IMG/VR virus record: IMGVR_UViG_3300037567_000704
Span: 22,732-86,731 of that record
Length of the DNA: 64,000 nucleotides
Source of the DNA: a virus
Direction: 5' to 3' (one strand)
In this document: in pieces, positions 23,401 through 28,546 of the stretch
Position numbering within the stretch: position 1 is the stretch's first letter
Layout: every line of letters begins with the position of its first letter
Program-made: the position numbers and the translations under genes
Notes under the pieces: model-generated
What the model was told of the DNA's origin: nothing
Seen by the model: only the letters and a program-made list of their open reading frames with translations
Databases searched by the model: none

Positions 23401-25221
23401 ATTATCCAGATTGTCTGGAACTGGGCCTTTGAGCATGAAAGCCTTGTAATCGAAATTAACTCCACCTATCGCCAAGAGTTCCTTGTTCTCCTTGGTGAGA
23501 CCGTTGTTGAAGAGCGCCTCACATCTAGAGGAATTGACGACTTTATTGATTTCGAAAACATCTTGTTCTCTGAAGATGTCTACACGACTGTTCACTGATA
23601 TCTGTTCGCCTGCTCCCGTTCTTCCTACATCGTATATGATATCAATCAAATCAGCAGACCCGTCTATTCTCTGGTCAATTATTTCCTCGTTCGCTCTTGG
23701 TAACATTCTCAGGAACTCGTGCCCATCAACGTGATTGAGTATGTGTCTGCCACTATGTCCTATCTGAAAAGAAGTATCAACCGTAGCAGGCCAGACAACA
23801 GCGAAGGGATTATCACTGTCATCAGTGGTATTAGCCATGTTGCTTGAATAAACGAAACCGTGTTGAGCGAATGGGCTCTCGTCAATGACCATCTGACCCG
23901 TCCTGTCAATTATCTGTGTGGAGAAATGAGGGTCTTGGTATGGCTTTCCTGTAGCATTGTCGATGAGCAAGTCAGCGCCTATTACTACGAAGTGATTGTC
24001 CAATCCTGTTGTTCTGGTGTGTAAGGCGCTACGAAGCCCATTGCTGGAATTGGGAAAATCAAGATGGATGCTGGAAACTAGCATGTTTCCAGTGGTTGTG
24101 TTTATGTTATGGAGTCTGACCCTCTCTGGTGGTTTACCGTTCGGTTTGTGAGTGTCCAAGTCTATGCCCCCAGCATTGATGAGAAGATTGTATGGAGTGT
24201 GGGAAATGCTGTGCATCACCGGAGTGCCAGTTGATTGTTGGTAATCCACCACCTTGTAGTCCCCACCCGAATACTTGTGAGTCCCAGTGCTGTCCTTGGA
24301 AAAGACATAGTTACCTGATACCGTTGATAGTCCGGTCAGTTTCTTGGCCAGAGTAATAGCATCAGTTGTGGTTATTGTGATTTGAGATATGGTAACAGTA
24401 GCGCCATCCATAGTGGTGCTGTTGTTGGCAATGGCAGAGAACTTGTAGGTCCCTGAGATAGGAGCGATTGGCTCCTCGAACCTGTAAAGCAATAACGTAT
24501 TCTCGTTCCTGAGTGGTGCAGACCTGTCAATAGCCTCCTCTGAAAAATCGCTACTGATATGAAGGGCCTCCATCACACCTCTGAACTTGCCTCCTTTACC
24601 TCCTACATACAGATGTGAATCGTAATTCGCTATGGTTACATTCCTGTTCAACAAGGATTTTTGAACCATTAACACCCCATTGATGTAGAGGTCTATCGAG
24701 TTCGACCTTACAGTAGCCACAATGTGAATCAACGGCCTGTGGTCTATGTTCAAAGATGTTGCATCATCAGAAGAACCATCATACCTGTTGTAGGAATCAT
24801 GGATTCCTCTGAACTCTGCTGGAGGGTATACCGTTCCCTCGTAGCCTCTGCTGGTCACTGACTTTGCTGTAGAGAGAGTCTCGACTACAGTGCCGCTGTC
24901 AGAATTGAGATAGACTTCGAATACAGCAGGTCCGGGAGTATCAACATCTCCGATTTTCAATCTGAACTGCCCTTCCTTCTCTACTACAACGCCACCACAG
25001 TCAGGAACCACCCAAGCCTCGATGCACAACTGATTGTTGAGAGCACCAGACAAATTGCCGTGACTGCCTGCTTGGTTGTCTTCTCCTAGTATGTTACCTA
25101 CGCTCTTGGTCCCCTGTGTGGTTGCCTTGCCTAGTCTGCTCATTGCCCCTTGTGGGACGATTATACTGTCAGTCACCCCATCGAACATGAAAGCGTGATT
25201 GGAACGACTCATTACTGGCAT
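8425..25221 (-). CDS. Giant tail-tip / adhesin protein with N-terminal LamG-like domain
   Basis: 5598 residues, one uninterrupted frame covering about 26% of the window. The start ATG at 25221 has a GAGGTGAAGC leader. Residues 1-250 look like a concanavalin A/LamG jelly roll: HAFMFDGVTDSIIVPQG, CIEAWVVPDCGGVVVEKEG, IHIVATVRSNSIDLYINGVL and LYVGGKGGKFRGVMEALHIS. A second possible LamG-like segment lies near residue 4320 (about 12300-11650). The rest is Gly-, Asn-, Ser- and aromatic-rich with few helices, suggesting serial beta domains. No peptidoglycan hydrolase or protease motif was recognised. The gene sits between a 419-residue tail protein and the hub-like protein, so it is probably the main tail-tip or host-recognition component. 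Carbohydrate or glycoprotein binding by the LamG domain is inferred. Confidence 0.8.
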   Translation of the reverse strand: MPVMSRSNHAFMFDGVTDSIIVPQGAMSRLGKATTQGTKSVGNILGEDNQAGSHGNLSGALNNQLCIEAWVVPDCGGVVVEKEGQFRLKIGDVDTPGPAVFEVYLNSDSGTVVETLSTAKSVTSRGYEGTVYPPAEFRGIHDSYNRYDGSSDDATSLNIDHRPLIHIVATVRSNSIDLYINGVLMVQKSLLNRNVTIANYDSHLYVGGKGGKFRGVMEALHISSDFSEEAIDRSAPLRNENTLLLYRFEEPIAPISGTYKFSAIANNSTTMDGATVTISQITITTTDAITLAKKLTGLSTVSGNYVFSKDSTGTHKYSGGDYKVVDYQQSTGTPVMHSISHTPYNLLINAGGIDLDTHKPNGKPPERVRLHNINTTTGNMLVSSIHLDFPNSSNGLRSALHTRTTGLDNHFVVIGADLLIDNATGKPYQDPHFSTQIIDRTGQMVIDESPFAQHGFVYSSNMANTTDDSDNPFAVVWPATVDTSFQIGHSGRHILNHVDGHEFLRMLPRANEEIIDQRIDGSADLIDIIYDVGRTGAGEQISVNSRVDIFREQDVFEINKVVNSSRCEALFNNGLTKENKELLAIGGVNFDYKAFMLKGPVPDNLDNINAETRRHHLRPSEESRVAILHVPALSTYDLAPFVKIYYNAIDLTGASMSGTIQPLLMVEKTVPAGTTVVTGTTTIYELIKTAVTSASITATLYAPGGYIEARFEGQQLVGNLIQSHSLVGDTSEGYESDDELDESLTPINYKPLTPTGITVSGNQNAGGGNTITTTGNTTGNVNIAVDDTIYTSSLVFVGIIASIGNDITLDENRAVALINGEELYVGVLANINPNTTPQIITASHSPSTSHDSVFHRIVIDTFHGDKNQTLTDKGEFHRREPSVVLDSPSNGEFDKGVTSSNTHIHEMFDIIDNGSISGNKEGMRLFIQPSDRRRVNQLAKIRSSVSDGEEANFVSLMYLMSRARVRSVKESDKEGENFTSVHCVGLSESTANRNVSVRGKGSPDSHIVKEIEPNAPVVTVTLGGPGQGAMDTKPTFDPSPLARLPFSTRRNCATLGYRITTTTNGGKIYVKPLNNEADDLASWGTYGFPMKGRVYLEDGSNALYDSKDGDEFVFTAASAFGDGKFLLANGTEFQNFFQWLEATETALGAVSNGSDMYISTSFFNDEFFDESSLAEDGTTVNDRMFQTMNDVSHDYQLGTQYASTRAIVEIPFFANQFFDEPEKGILPGPDNSFKIHVDATQTAHTYNPSPVGRRHKGVEPADREARSSFTMNKAEKKFTPITRIDKFELVASFYHLHPDNSELFHSVSLSDASYQNVGSNVRNYRKVFLANGEWAYYEDIPLVGTRYLKIPNDSNWGFSSGFVESAVVGAAVSPGGPSLSEGLIPIGSDSITPSSDFENRGEYYHDSASAKTQGGNVDYGIRQYVSAVEFKAGPESNPHAPKVMSGRATGVVTNVEWSVLDGASSKFIHELIVTMSDEDMALFPDLDYDDMNTYTFSSGEYLYQADASASLSPSSMHYYGRISKNTSNEVVSANTLMFVFYDTGNSKPSWVTNLPGNEITLTKKTRSIFGNVSGAPPSNTTKAANNEIIAKTFKPAGDDAWTISASTLVSTCTITNGNGRLAGSNTISGLNLREGDSIYSEETASKILHIGTVSHIEDYDDGTYTVTLTGSCQNDTSSKPLRIEMPQVDDDEAILNKTWNYPYAPGGLRSGDTIWANMSMNNPHSIEGLFSKSRGVLNEALVWTGFNGGKGALATRPRESIPLENFLIGDTCLETAQNYAQHVNKTVEENYKVLGLTASQAPKVAYVDPYLSEDGHARVLLYDVAHDREFVAFQDLHMQVQTSADAVKIGWPKKMVIGTSNVISDTMEYAATLNGGGPSWLTTQIDVANGFPSENPYIRSVQQSKFIESAYAHDIANSLSTRLLTSLNSGTLPNSMFNYASGSLSPGIYGKAHGHHVHDGYSIYGAYQTFSEGDSVLLRTNDNTVNPLIANPDHSFSRTKRSVSDSFTTSLVKLRTDTSISHTLRDPSTFFDTPDGTRVIPAFLCLKGKRANALDLTSHSESRLQHLKQWTDMDFVRRLTVDCGSVAQKDGVVSVKSAALEIVRQINQAGAPKGQIVVDKDTTGSAHDPTAWWDSDKAFSTRDRGTHMGYVRAHIGREVQDKNGNIGFTVVIHSTVPGASGRNFCVWLDNSKGQSVYQPEFLIGHGGRWRNFWALPEEKEGENMHPAPMPLNKHGRPFAPVTTLTQYVTPEDSGEDVVSNTDFVTFDDNVTDADASVLRGTSHHLGSGKQFNTVNTESFETEGSSSVLVEGLRVGKRAIGRVNFGGLVASGIPGWAPDAGVWGFGKKGSQKFRGRYGSLTDVSYTSHTNSSDLKSDVVGNSSLYGLQFEDHRGGKHGLRFIYRTMGEGFANENTTLPDTISNEVCVFIDDRDVGLGGFTMGKHMYGSGDASGRLDISGGSGSAVSITDQAYCGNRWRGVSAPSIAVNCTISKSANATSLTVSLERPFQNGDTCAHHDILGYLGFPLKNGVIQITDSQDGKGGMTFSYTHRTQNNKSGPHTFFGIKSSQNGDTFVNSYLISPLLNWTTIVTDELLAVISTAAINADDSDINNPKGLAFDCREMYATDGRTFGEWGVAADAIIIRSYDTTKPVKPLSDFFYASFHRDMGIQAAHIELGEVEKTDNTGSGWAFGTSRALSNTDIKNQKRMACGYIPDTVLQIITRGRGPNTNTATPLLVDSFNNPVDTNEWRRNLKGESFTRHSGDHILPMINNPIVVYDNSAGNSDNWDGTTKQFPLAHEMWNFLIPAGEEGNTDRVPSFGEKKTIYMADKQFIVVEGLNPGTASFVTNKTTLVWYEEGRSEDWPTADIDDTLAFSHFGDIKRTMEFDGLRSLGSVFSEPIVHFKGGKGSVDHSVPLFFGGGFSGVTLDINDGTMNDYSTFYTHPYANGPTGTSGIQNANEISTSFALLDCNAMFAFFPGAAFCNQHRGSILPPFFNKDSILSPDLSKTGTTINTGHPNSGNTSPYNHSTTSLRVRVQKPSPLILRFAHPTARYEDHKNSSGTSNVENKTTYIVFGPGQAFPFTQEIADSANMSGANTEQPHPGAVVTIGNTWSKVPVSGTVKLPNHIQNYDGFYMPESSTYQLARGRFHWRSTINWEPPQGKPNVAILKQGPESGRMYGTHFNADTATSGINDELDRAHPMRHCSVIGHGVAMAADMVFHMDGGYHPGGHWMDNQITFNPPHPKSNTILQKWGAATQLHSSAYRVAGPITTKVLGYAAAEGDLVGADVDMEYIIVDATRCQNGEELATVMGMAINTYPGAGALKAMGGTHMPSMGNSMRQDRYGWVEVECTNITNSNTTPSNNHITVEMSGYTANNTVNRDRLEQIPACGWLRTAAGGFAPYYAREVNNDSTLKVRFYIAPNRISGQMKFEDRTTWYDTDGTISDFPAISASDVLHVWSKAGVHRYNNEVAATRDHMCQTHFSGIVDAIDRTRPIGAAGWAGERYSYLNSLKVGTEGYAGGLGAWHPMLGFSPYGSASSAMTAFGNLPVVAPMPRSPESLPPIDNLGVNLMGFLNVPYANTTGFTLAHDTGYTRARKTSDNDGPDTLHSKPPIYVDTTLPDFMTHPQGVLGRAFLVVSYECESALIAKYDRDGITALGDWLQVKGAAANSVSNPIHYAGTTRWDERFHGQDRFIAPANAGPNVEALVHKTPTVPSITFSATHGADAAPFNAEYFLHGAAATNTTVENAIPGLHKTGDMLFDIDHSIGSFFLEDSGVTRNVADDFYEDVDYTTEYDNGSTLRVNDFWAGDVNAYALYDRAPAKNFTVEQIVWKRMDGGNLSLPAINARGLGAVPWMTRVKNGVAYTTGEKIFGNVRFSFETTNSAMLPILQAQEIAHPQLASKNPLLIGNVLNIPNEEMQFEEITVKDDSGQEHIIEGGSPLGTIIRGFSKVTDREAKGMSPSLANSGIAPNLKIQLPDPNSIPGNIIVRSGFDRLQGYQNETMGSGGMMHADLNEDYLGNLFDNSVSGPRKGPTYEDHNWEHIDPLTKDSTTAGWKETTDNAPLRTSYEQHDRTLYFHVTKMGHSHTHRYPTVFSHENGVETRILTASIFSGTTLTVNAAVLMPTTNTDIFAADFGSKEMAHTTTGRRFIRIYNSSTEESVVASYTGISGQTFTGVVGDVDFTDFMAAQTITNLKVVPSYYIPAGSNRFFAARRLRDHAEVSGNSPDMAKTQYSTGTYGTINTETLAYNIYNKAVITPMPLPRMGHHFVTPTMPMLPGHWAHPVYQGLYRSHLAENASLRGSVDRNLLKENTTATTEKSDIASGVSNYFHLQDAEIAFGSLNAAPSGPSDIHGGAFTLMFESKLKNDGYGVLASTGVAGKINQQGGHTVVLEASGNYTLDDFFPDPARVGAYQIVIQPNTFSNQLIGYHVDGGSYTLTGQQVNTVIGRKPATSGISGTGAVALLLAQTTQADVRGCEIFINEVMLDINPDHGEQFTNIPPLLLYNPFGVEGTESPAFTRRTLPYHPKLFSNSTPGYTLNIPWWSIVHKIAPDDGSSNNFKHLTHHRLDNYYMMKRSTFGSIGVQLTIAGYPSKYPAIYSHVLQNTSINPKCIVKTIHAESSGTREITVDDASAFPETPQYGQLLEFTDADGNIQTLPYTRRYGLQIGTINEPKKFTSTTVSGSFWTKLTALLAASVETTLRLTHPYNNLSAGKVMTDTNNSIFTMILPQVEKGTRDTTALHIPDAYLCLWHYNLGRPHTFYSDSSRTWGNLTSDRAVDKKPYNCMPEHFETIHYQDSVYAMSLGPFDFRMKSPNPEDKDGVASTGAEIHAFSGYEAQGGTNFDSQKIMFSKFWPCGSRGGPLTSRLDLYTQASISWNIPRKYASNDFYFWNDEDGLDENYAQGSSGITFTAMGSGYSGDNRKYPYGWRIAVRQACNKPTWGILTGRGKLEDDASSDNNFTVDYASGPLVQHEAMTWAYAGGDTGSQSNVSYTTTYVGVMERQTNFAGMLGCDKPEWQVKYSEGRRMTRPFGTPIRTLLSNSNMNKDWWGEVAGKGIYSLAEAAQYYLVDWWGNERGEDVRRAPVRGFGIRPAWDCGDVYEYDRANNRTPHARIWNYGKPIYEVLTGISAPVIDSSGNLDNEPPLLCGRSNAVNNTDTNTMVDVFAPTHSMRIGDMGNGRGVRYPIQFNEDILTELSEPIHTTGLVLSSNTAEPPAVTGLLRPRNDVLQADEIPRGISARLEISEHGLLKPDAVVSDRVEEIIGTSPHKDAVSRNSPRIGIDGHNVESVEKDHIAINTEAHSLHTDRNVGQRTILHGCLLGGSQTLAHLDLTSLAFGVQPRSALRFSHTSNMSPLGGNYILETRNYGNPFDDTGWGYDGLSGAVKTTNPYQNVDFNRTTIKNNQSDKSIKWLLRPVRLLDKNHVEMFRTLPATISGTPQYNNTVNKGTNTPTDYFRASAGGKYGIYTYEVTTPRVASNNFPSSAAPNTNAPYVPVFYMASGSSTITPTSQGPKILGTEVVGVDKFDKTTITSPVTRLVMSENTLQHYRSDAPRRRQIAENESEIKRMDFSVKPRFSQALHPKGHKGDVTFNVSDHSGDAA

Positions 25222-25230
25222 TGCTTCACC

Positions 25231-26490
25231 TCAGATTGACCTATCTACTGGGATGAAGTTCATCACGAAACCATAGACGTTCTCACCGGCTTCGTATGTG
25301 ATATCCAGTTTCTGAACTACCCCCTTAATCCCTGCTCTGTTACCGTCTTTGGTCAGGTCTGCGCTCGCTACGAGAGTGTTCCCTGCACTAGACTTATCCG
25401 TAGGACTTTTACCCCAACCAGTAGGCATGATGAAGTTACGAGCGACATAGGTCTTGCCGTCTGACTGTATGGTGGAATTGTATGGAATCTGTATACCTAT
25501 GATGTAATCGCTACCCATTCCTGTGCCTTCTAACATCATACCAACTCCAGTAGCCGCTATTCCTCCAGTCATTCCTATGCCTACTACTCCTACACCAGTG
25601 CTCGCAAGTGCAACAGTGGCTACTCCACCAGTAAGAGCCATGAGGCCACCAGTAACAATCTTACCAGCGCCAGTCCTCTTCATATTGTTCATAAGACCAT
25701 ACAAATCCATGGCCTTGTCGCCAGCGGATTTCTTTACCACGGTTCTCCCTCCCACGAAATCAGAAGTGTATGGGGCGCTGAAACCAGCGCCCAAATACTT
25801 CCAATCCGGGGTCACGTTGTTACCTGCTTTCCCAGCAACGTCTTGTGATATCTTCACAGCGCCCGCAACTTGCTTTATCGTTGAATCAATAGCAGTAGCG
25901 GTGAATACAGCGGCCAACGTCGGTTCATTATTAATCAGACTGATGAAGCCATCGCGCAAGACTGTCGCAGTTATACTACTACTATCTGGATTGATACCCA
26001 TCACATACGACCCATTCGTCGTATTGGTGACTGTCCCGCTTGTCAGTTTTTTGAAGGATATCGTAAACTTAGTCCCATTTGAGGCTGCGAGACGAAGGAT
26101 AGTGAGACTGTATGTATCACCACTACTATCGTAAGTATTCTGAGTATTGAATAGATTTGCGAGATTATTTCTCGTTATATTTGTAGGACCATCTATGAAT
26201 GAAATAGTCGCATTAGCCCAGCCGACAGGATAAACAGACGTGAAATCAACTATGCTAGAAGCAAGACTGTCTGTTCCCACTATCTCCTTATCATCAGTGA
26301 AGACTCCATGGACGATTACAATGGCCTTCTGCATGTTCATATCCAAACCGAACCTCTGTCCACCAGAGAACGGGACTGCCATGCCGCCAGCCTTCCTGCT
26401 GGTAGTGAGAGTTATGCTTGTGGCATCCAATTCGATTAGACCGCCATTTTCTTGAACCAGACGAATCGGAACACCATTAGCCGCCACCAT
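25231..26490 (-). CDS. Tail protein after the tape measure (distal-tail-like), with Gly/Ala-rich hydrophobic segment
   Basis: 419 residues, starting in a TAATG overlap with the tape-measure stop. The N-terminal 60 residues (RLVQENGGLIELDATSITLT, then AVPFSGGQRFGLDMNM) are beta-rich. Residues 270-340 form a strongly hydrophobic Gly/Ala-rich region, around IVTGGLMALTGGVATVAL and GVGVVGIGMTGGIAATGVGM, which could cross or perturb a membrane. The C-terminus returns to beta structure (QKLDITYEAGENVYGFVMNF). Position directly after the tape measure is where distal-tail proteins occur. The glycine-zipper segment would suit a role in genome delivery through the cell membrane, but this is inference. 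Confidence 0.6.
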   Translation of the reverse strand: MVAANGVPIRLVQENGGLIELDATSITLTTSRKAGGMAVPFSGGQRFGLDMNMQKAIVIVHGVFTDDKEIVGTDSLASSIVDFTSVYPVGWANATISFIDGPTNITRNNLANLFNTQNTYDSSGDTYSLTILRLAASNGTKFTISFKKLTSGTVTNTTNGSYVMGINPDSSSITATVLRDGFISLINNEPTLAAVFTATAIDSTIKQVAGAVKISQDVAGKAGNNVTPDWKYLGAGFSAPYTSDFVGGRTVVKKSAGDKAMDLYGLMNNMKRTGAGKIVTGGLMALTGGVATVALASTGVGVVGIGMTGGIAATGVGMMLEGTGMGSDYIIGIQIPYNSTIQSDGKTYVARNFIMPTGWGKSPTDKSSAGNTLVASADLTKDGNRAGIKGVVQKLDITYEAGENVYGFVMNFIPVDRSI

Positions 26491-27299
26491 TATGCATACC
26501 TACCCTGTGTCGTTGTTCCTCCCATTCCTCTAGCCATTTCCTCTTGAATGAGTTGTCCCATCTCTCTTGCTACTGACCTCTTATCAGTTCGGTCAGTCAT
26601 TCCGCTAATCTCTATGTTCATAGTCATGTTCTGAGTGATTCCGCCTTGAATAGCAGTGCCCACAGTGGTAGTGGATTGAGTGTTCGTTCCTCCACCTCCA
26701 CCGTATATTTTATCAATCGCTTTTCCTATCACATTACTGATTGCATTCTTAATTTTCTTTATGATGGCCCAGACATATTCGAAAGGCACTTTTATCTTGT
26801 CGATAACACCCGTCATAACATCTTTCAGAGTGTCCTTAAGACTCAGCAGTTTGTCTTTAATCCCACCCATTTTGGCTTTCAGATTTTTGAGAGCCTTACC
26901 AATAGCCTCCTTGATAGCAAACGGTATTCCGAGTATGAAGTCCTTTACCCCACTAAGTTTCTCGATTATTCCATCTTTGAGATTTCCTAACTTCTCAGGA
27001 ATGGAGCCTATGGCTCCAGATATCTTCTCGACCAACCCCATGAAAAGGTCTTTGAATATTCCCAAAATCGTCTTTGCTCTTTCAATCCAAGGCTCAAGAA
27101 TGGGTGCTATATGTTCTTCCCATAGAGACTTTATTTTATCGAATGTCTCTTTAGCGGCACCACTGAACTTGCTCCAGATTTTACCTAAGAACTCACCAAC
27201 TTTACTTATTCCGCTTTGAATGCCCTCCATAGCACCACTGATGATTTGAGTAGAAGAGTTCACTGCAGAGAGACTGGTTAACAGCCCTGACAATGCCAT
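26490..27299 (-). CDS. Short tape-measure-like protein
   Basis: 269 residues, starting in a TGATG overlap with the chaperone ORF stop. The central part is a long run of amphipathic helices with regular Lys, Ile, Leu and Gly spacing (GKIWSKFSGAAKETFDKIKS, IKEAIGKALKNLKAKM, DKLLSLKDTLKDVMTGVIDK), as in tape-measure proteins. The C-terminus has a Gly linker, then MTMNIEISGMTDRTDKRS and EMGQLIQEEMARGMGG, a common tape-measure ending. Its place right after two frameshift-linked tail chaperone ORFs strongly supports the call. At 269 residues it is far shorter than usual (often 700 to over 2000), which predicts a very short tail tube or a split ruler. Confidence 0.7.
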   Translation of the reverse strand: MALSGLLTSLSAVNSSTQIISGAMEGIQSGISKVGEFLGKIWSKFSGAAKETFDKIKSLWEEHIAPILEPWIERAKTILGIFKDLFMGLVEKISGAIGSIPEKLGNLKDGIIEKLSGVKDFILGIPFAIKEAIGKALKNLKAKMGGIKDKLLSLKDTLKDVMTGVIDKIKVPFEYVWAIIKKIKNAISNVIGKAIDKIYGGGGGTNTQSTTTVGTAIQGGITQNMTMNIEISGMTDRTDKRSVAREMGQLIQEEMARGMGGTTTQGRYA

Positions 27300-27580
27300 C
27301 AGAAGTCCTCCTGTTCTAAGAACGAGTAATCGAAAGTGATAATCTCATTACTATCAGTGCTCTCAGCGAATTTCTGACGAGCGACTTCCTTCTCTTGCTC
27401 TTCCTCTACAGCCAATGCCCAAACGAGCGATTGCGTGAAAATCTCCTCACTCATCTGATACACTTCCGTCAATGAAACACCGTAGTGTTTCGCTACCATA
27501 TAGGCAAACAGTTCTAGTTGCAGCGAGATGTCTTCAGGGGATTCTATTGTTTTCCTCTGAAGAAACTGCTGCACCTTCAA
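27299..27580 (-). CDS. Tail-assembly chaperone, downstream (T-like) part expressed by -1 frameshift
   Basis: 93 residues if begun at TTG 27580, but this frame stays open upstream across the slippery site in the preceding gene. It is helical and acidic (EVYQMSEEIFTQSLVWALAV, EEEQEKEVARQKFAES) and ends in SFLEQEDF. In lambda and many tailed phages two ORFs just before the tape measure are joined by a programmed -1 frameshift to give G and G-T chaperones, which coat the tape measure during tail assembly. Order, size and frame here match that model. The frame is exactly -1 relative to the upstream ORF, and the first codons after slippage would be GTT TAC CAA AGC. Independent initiation at TTG is possible but less attractive. 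Confidence 0.75.
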   Translation of the reverse strand: MKVQQFLQRKTIESPEDISLQLELFAYMVAKHYGVSLTEVYQMSEEIFTQSLVWALAVEEEQEKEVARQKFAESTDSNEIITFDYSFLEQEDF

Positions 27581-27945
27581 CTGTTCGCTTTGGTAAACCC
27601 CCCCGACATGGCCTCTGCTAATTCATCAGGTTTAGGGAGGAGATTGGCCAACTGCTCCCCCACGTAAGCATTGAGTTGGGTTATTTCTTCTGCAGTCAAT
27701 TCCGGCTCGGTCCCCACTACCCAGTTTGTGAAGGCATACTTCCAGTATGCTTCGAGGTCAAGCGTTACACCCTCTCCTCCTACTACAAACATTGTCTGCG
27801 CGGCTTTCTGGACATCGAGATACGAAATCTCTCTTATCCACACCAATAGCATGCTGTCCGGGTTATCCGGGTCGGCACGTATCTCATACTGGTGGTCATT
27901 CTTCTTCGTCAATATTTTGTTCTTTTCCACTACTGTCATTTTCAT
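27577..27945 (-). CDS. Tail-assembly chaperone (G-like), first ORF of frameshift pair
   Basis: 122 residues. The start is ATG 27945 (or ATG 27939) with a GAGGAAG leader, inside the end of the SAP-domain gene (50-base overlap). The protein starts with a beta region (HQYEIRADPDNPDSMLLVWI) and becomes helical (LTAEEITQLNAYVGEQLANL). It ends MSGGFTKANS. The Ser-Gly-Gly codons create the slippery run G GGG GGG, nine codons before the stop. It lies two reading frames upstream of the tape measure, the classic place for G/G-T chaperones. Function is inferred from synteny and the frameshift signal; sequence similarity alone would not identify it. Confidence 0.75.
   Translation of the reverse strand: MKMTVVEKNKILTKKNDHQYEIRADPDNPDSMLLVWIREISYLDVQKAAQTMFVVGGEGVTLDLEAYWKYAFTNWVVGTEPELTAEEITQLNAYVGEQLANLLPKPDELAEAMSGGFTKANS
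27598..27604 (-). promoter_or_regulatory. Programmed -1 ribosomal frameshift slippery site (G GGG GGG)
   Basis: On the minus strand the upstream frame reads TCG GGG GGG TTT, so the seven G residues form an in-frame X XXY YYZ heptamer. A slip of one base back leads directly into the open frame of the next gene, 18 bases before its nominal TTG. The site is near the end of the first chaperone ORF, as in other tailed phages. A stimulating pseudoknot was not assessed. Confidence 0.7.
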
Positions 27946-28537
27946 TCACTTCCTCGGTTGCAGCCGTATCTACGGGGGCATCCAATGATTCCTCGGCAGC
28001 CTCTTCCAAGGGGGCCTCGGTCTCATTTTCTGTCGGTTGTGCTTCTGTGATTCCATCATCGTCTCGTCGTAATCTGAGAACGACCTCTGCTTTGGTTCCA
28101 CGTATCGTAAGACCTCGTTGTCTGCATACATCTTGCAGTTCACGTATGGTATACGAATTGTAATCATTAAGGATGAATGGAGAGTCCACCAATTCTTCAG
28201 GTTCAGGCTCAGGTTCAGGCTCAGGTTCAGGCTCAGGTTCAGGCTCAGGTTCAGGTTCAGGCTCAGGCTCAGGTTCTGTTAGAACAATACCCTCATCATC
28301 AGAAGAATCAGTCCAATGAACTCCAGTCACGTCTATTGCCGCTTGAACCCATGTTGGCTCTTCTTCTTCCTCATAATGTAACAGAGTCTCAGCGAAAGCA
28401 TCAATCTCATGTCTTGAGCCCAGTTGGAGCATTTCCTCATCCATCTCTATACCAATCCTATCAACTAACCACATGACATAATCTGCTCTGCTGTTCCTGT
28501 TGTAGAATCGCGCTCTCATTCTTCCTCCCGGCAACAT
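27896..28537 (-). CDS. SAP-domain protein with (Glu-Pro)n linker
   Basis: 213 residues. Residues 1-80 are a helical domain (RADYVMWLVDRIGIEMDEEM). A Glu-Pro dipeptide repeat follows at about residues 88-115. Residues 126-160 form a SAP/HeH-type helix-extended-loop-helix motif (YTIRELQDVCRQRGLTIRGT, then KAEVVLRLRR), which in other proteins binds DNA or proteins. The last 50 residues are very acidic. Position between the candidate tail tube and the tail chaperones is typical for small tail-assembly genes. The EP linker probably acts as a rigid spacer. Another protein next to the capsid gene (34070-34507) has the same plan, a HeH-like motif plus an acidic repeat. Confidence 0.7.
   Translation of the reverse strand: MLPGGRMRARFYNRNSRADYVMWLVDRIGIEMDEEMLQLGSRHEIDAFAETLLHYEEEEEPTWVQAAIDVTGVHWTDSSDDEGIVLTEPEPEPEPEPEPEPEPEPEPEPEPEPEELVDSPFILNDYNSYTIRELQDVCRQRGLTIRGTKAEVVLRLRRDDDGITEAQPTENETEAPLEEAAEESLDAPVDTAATEEVNENDSSGKEQNIDEEE
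28193..28277. repeat. Hexanucleotide tandem repeat encoding Glu-Pro
   Basis: About 14 copies of CAGGTT/CAGGCT (plus strand) in a row. They encode the Glu-Pro linker of the SAP-domain protein. The T/C alternation between units is irregular, which suggests slippage plus drift; copy number may vary between related genomes. Confidence 0.9.
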
Positions 28538-28546
28538 AGTCTAACC

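Noticed and set aside
25523-26134. 203-residue plus-strand open frame
   Set aside because: Lies fully inside a well-supported minus-strand tail gene and has the composition of an antisense shadow.
28193-28277. Repeat array considered as CRISPR
   Set aside because: Six-base units without spacers that encode Glu-Pro in frame; it is a coding microsatellite.
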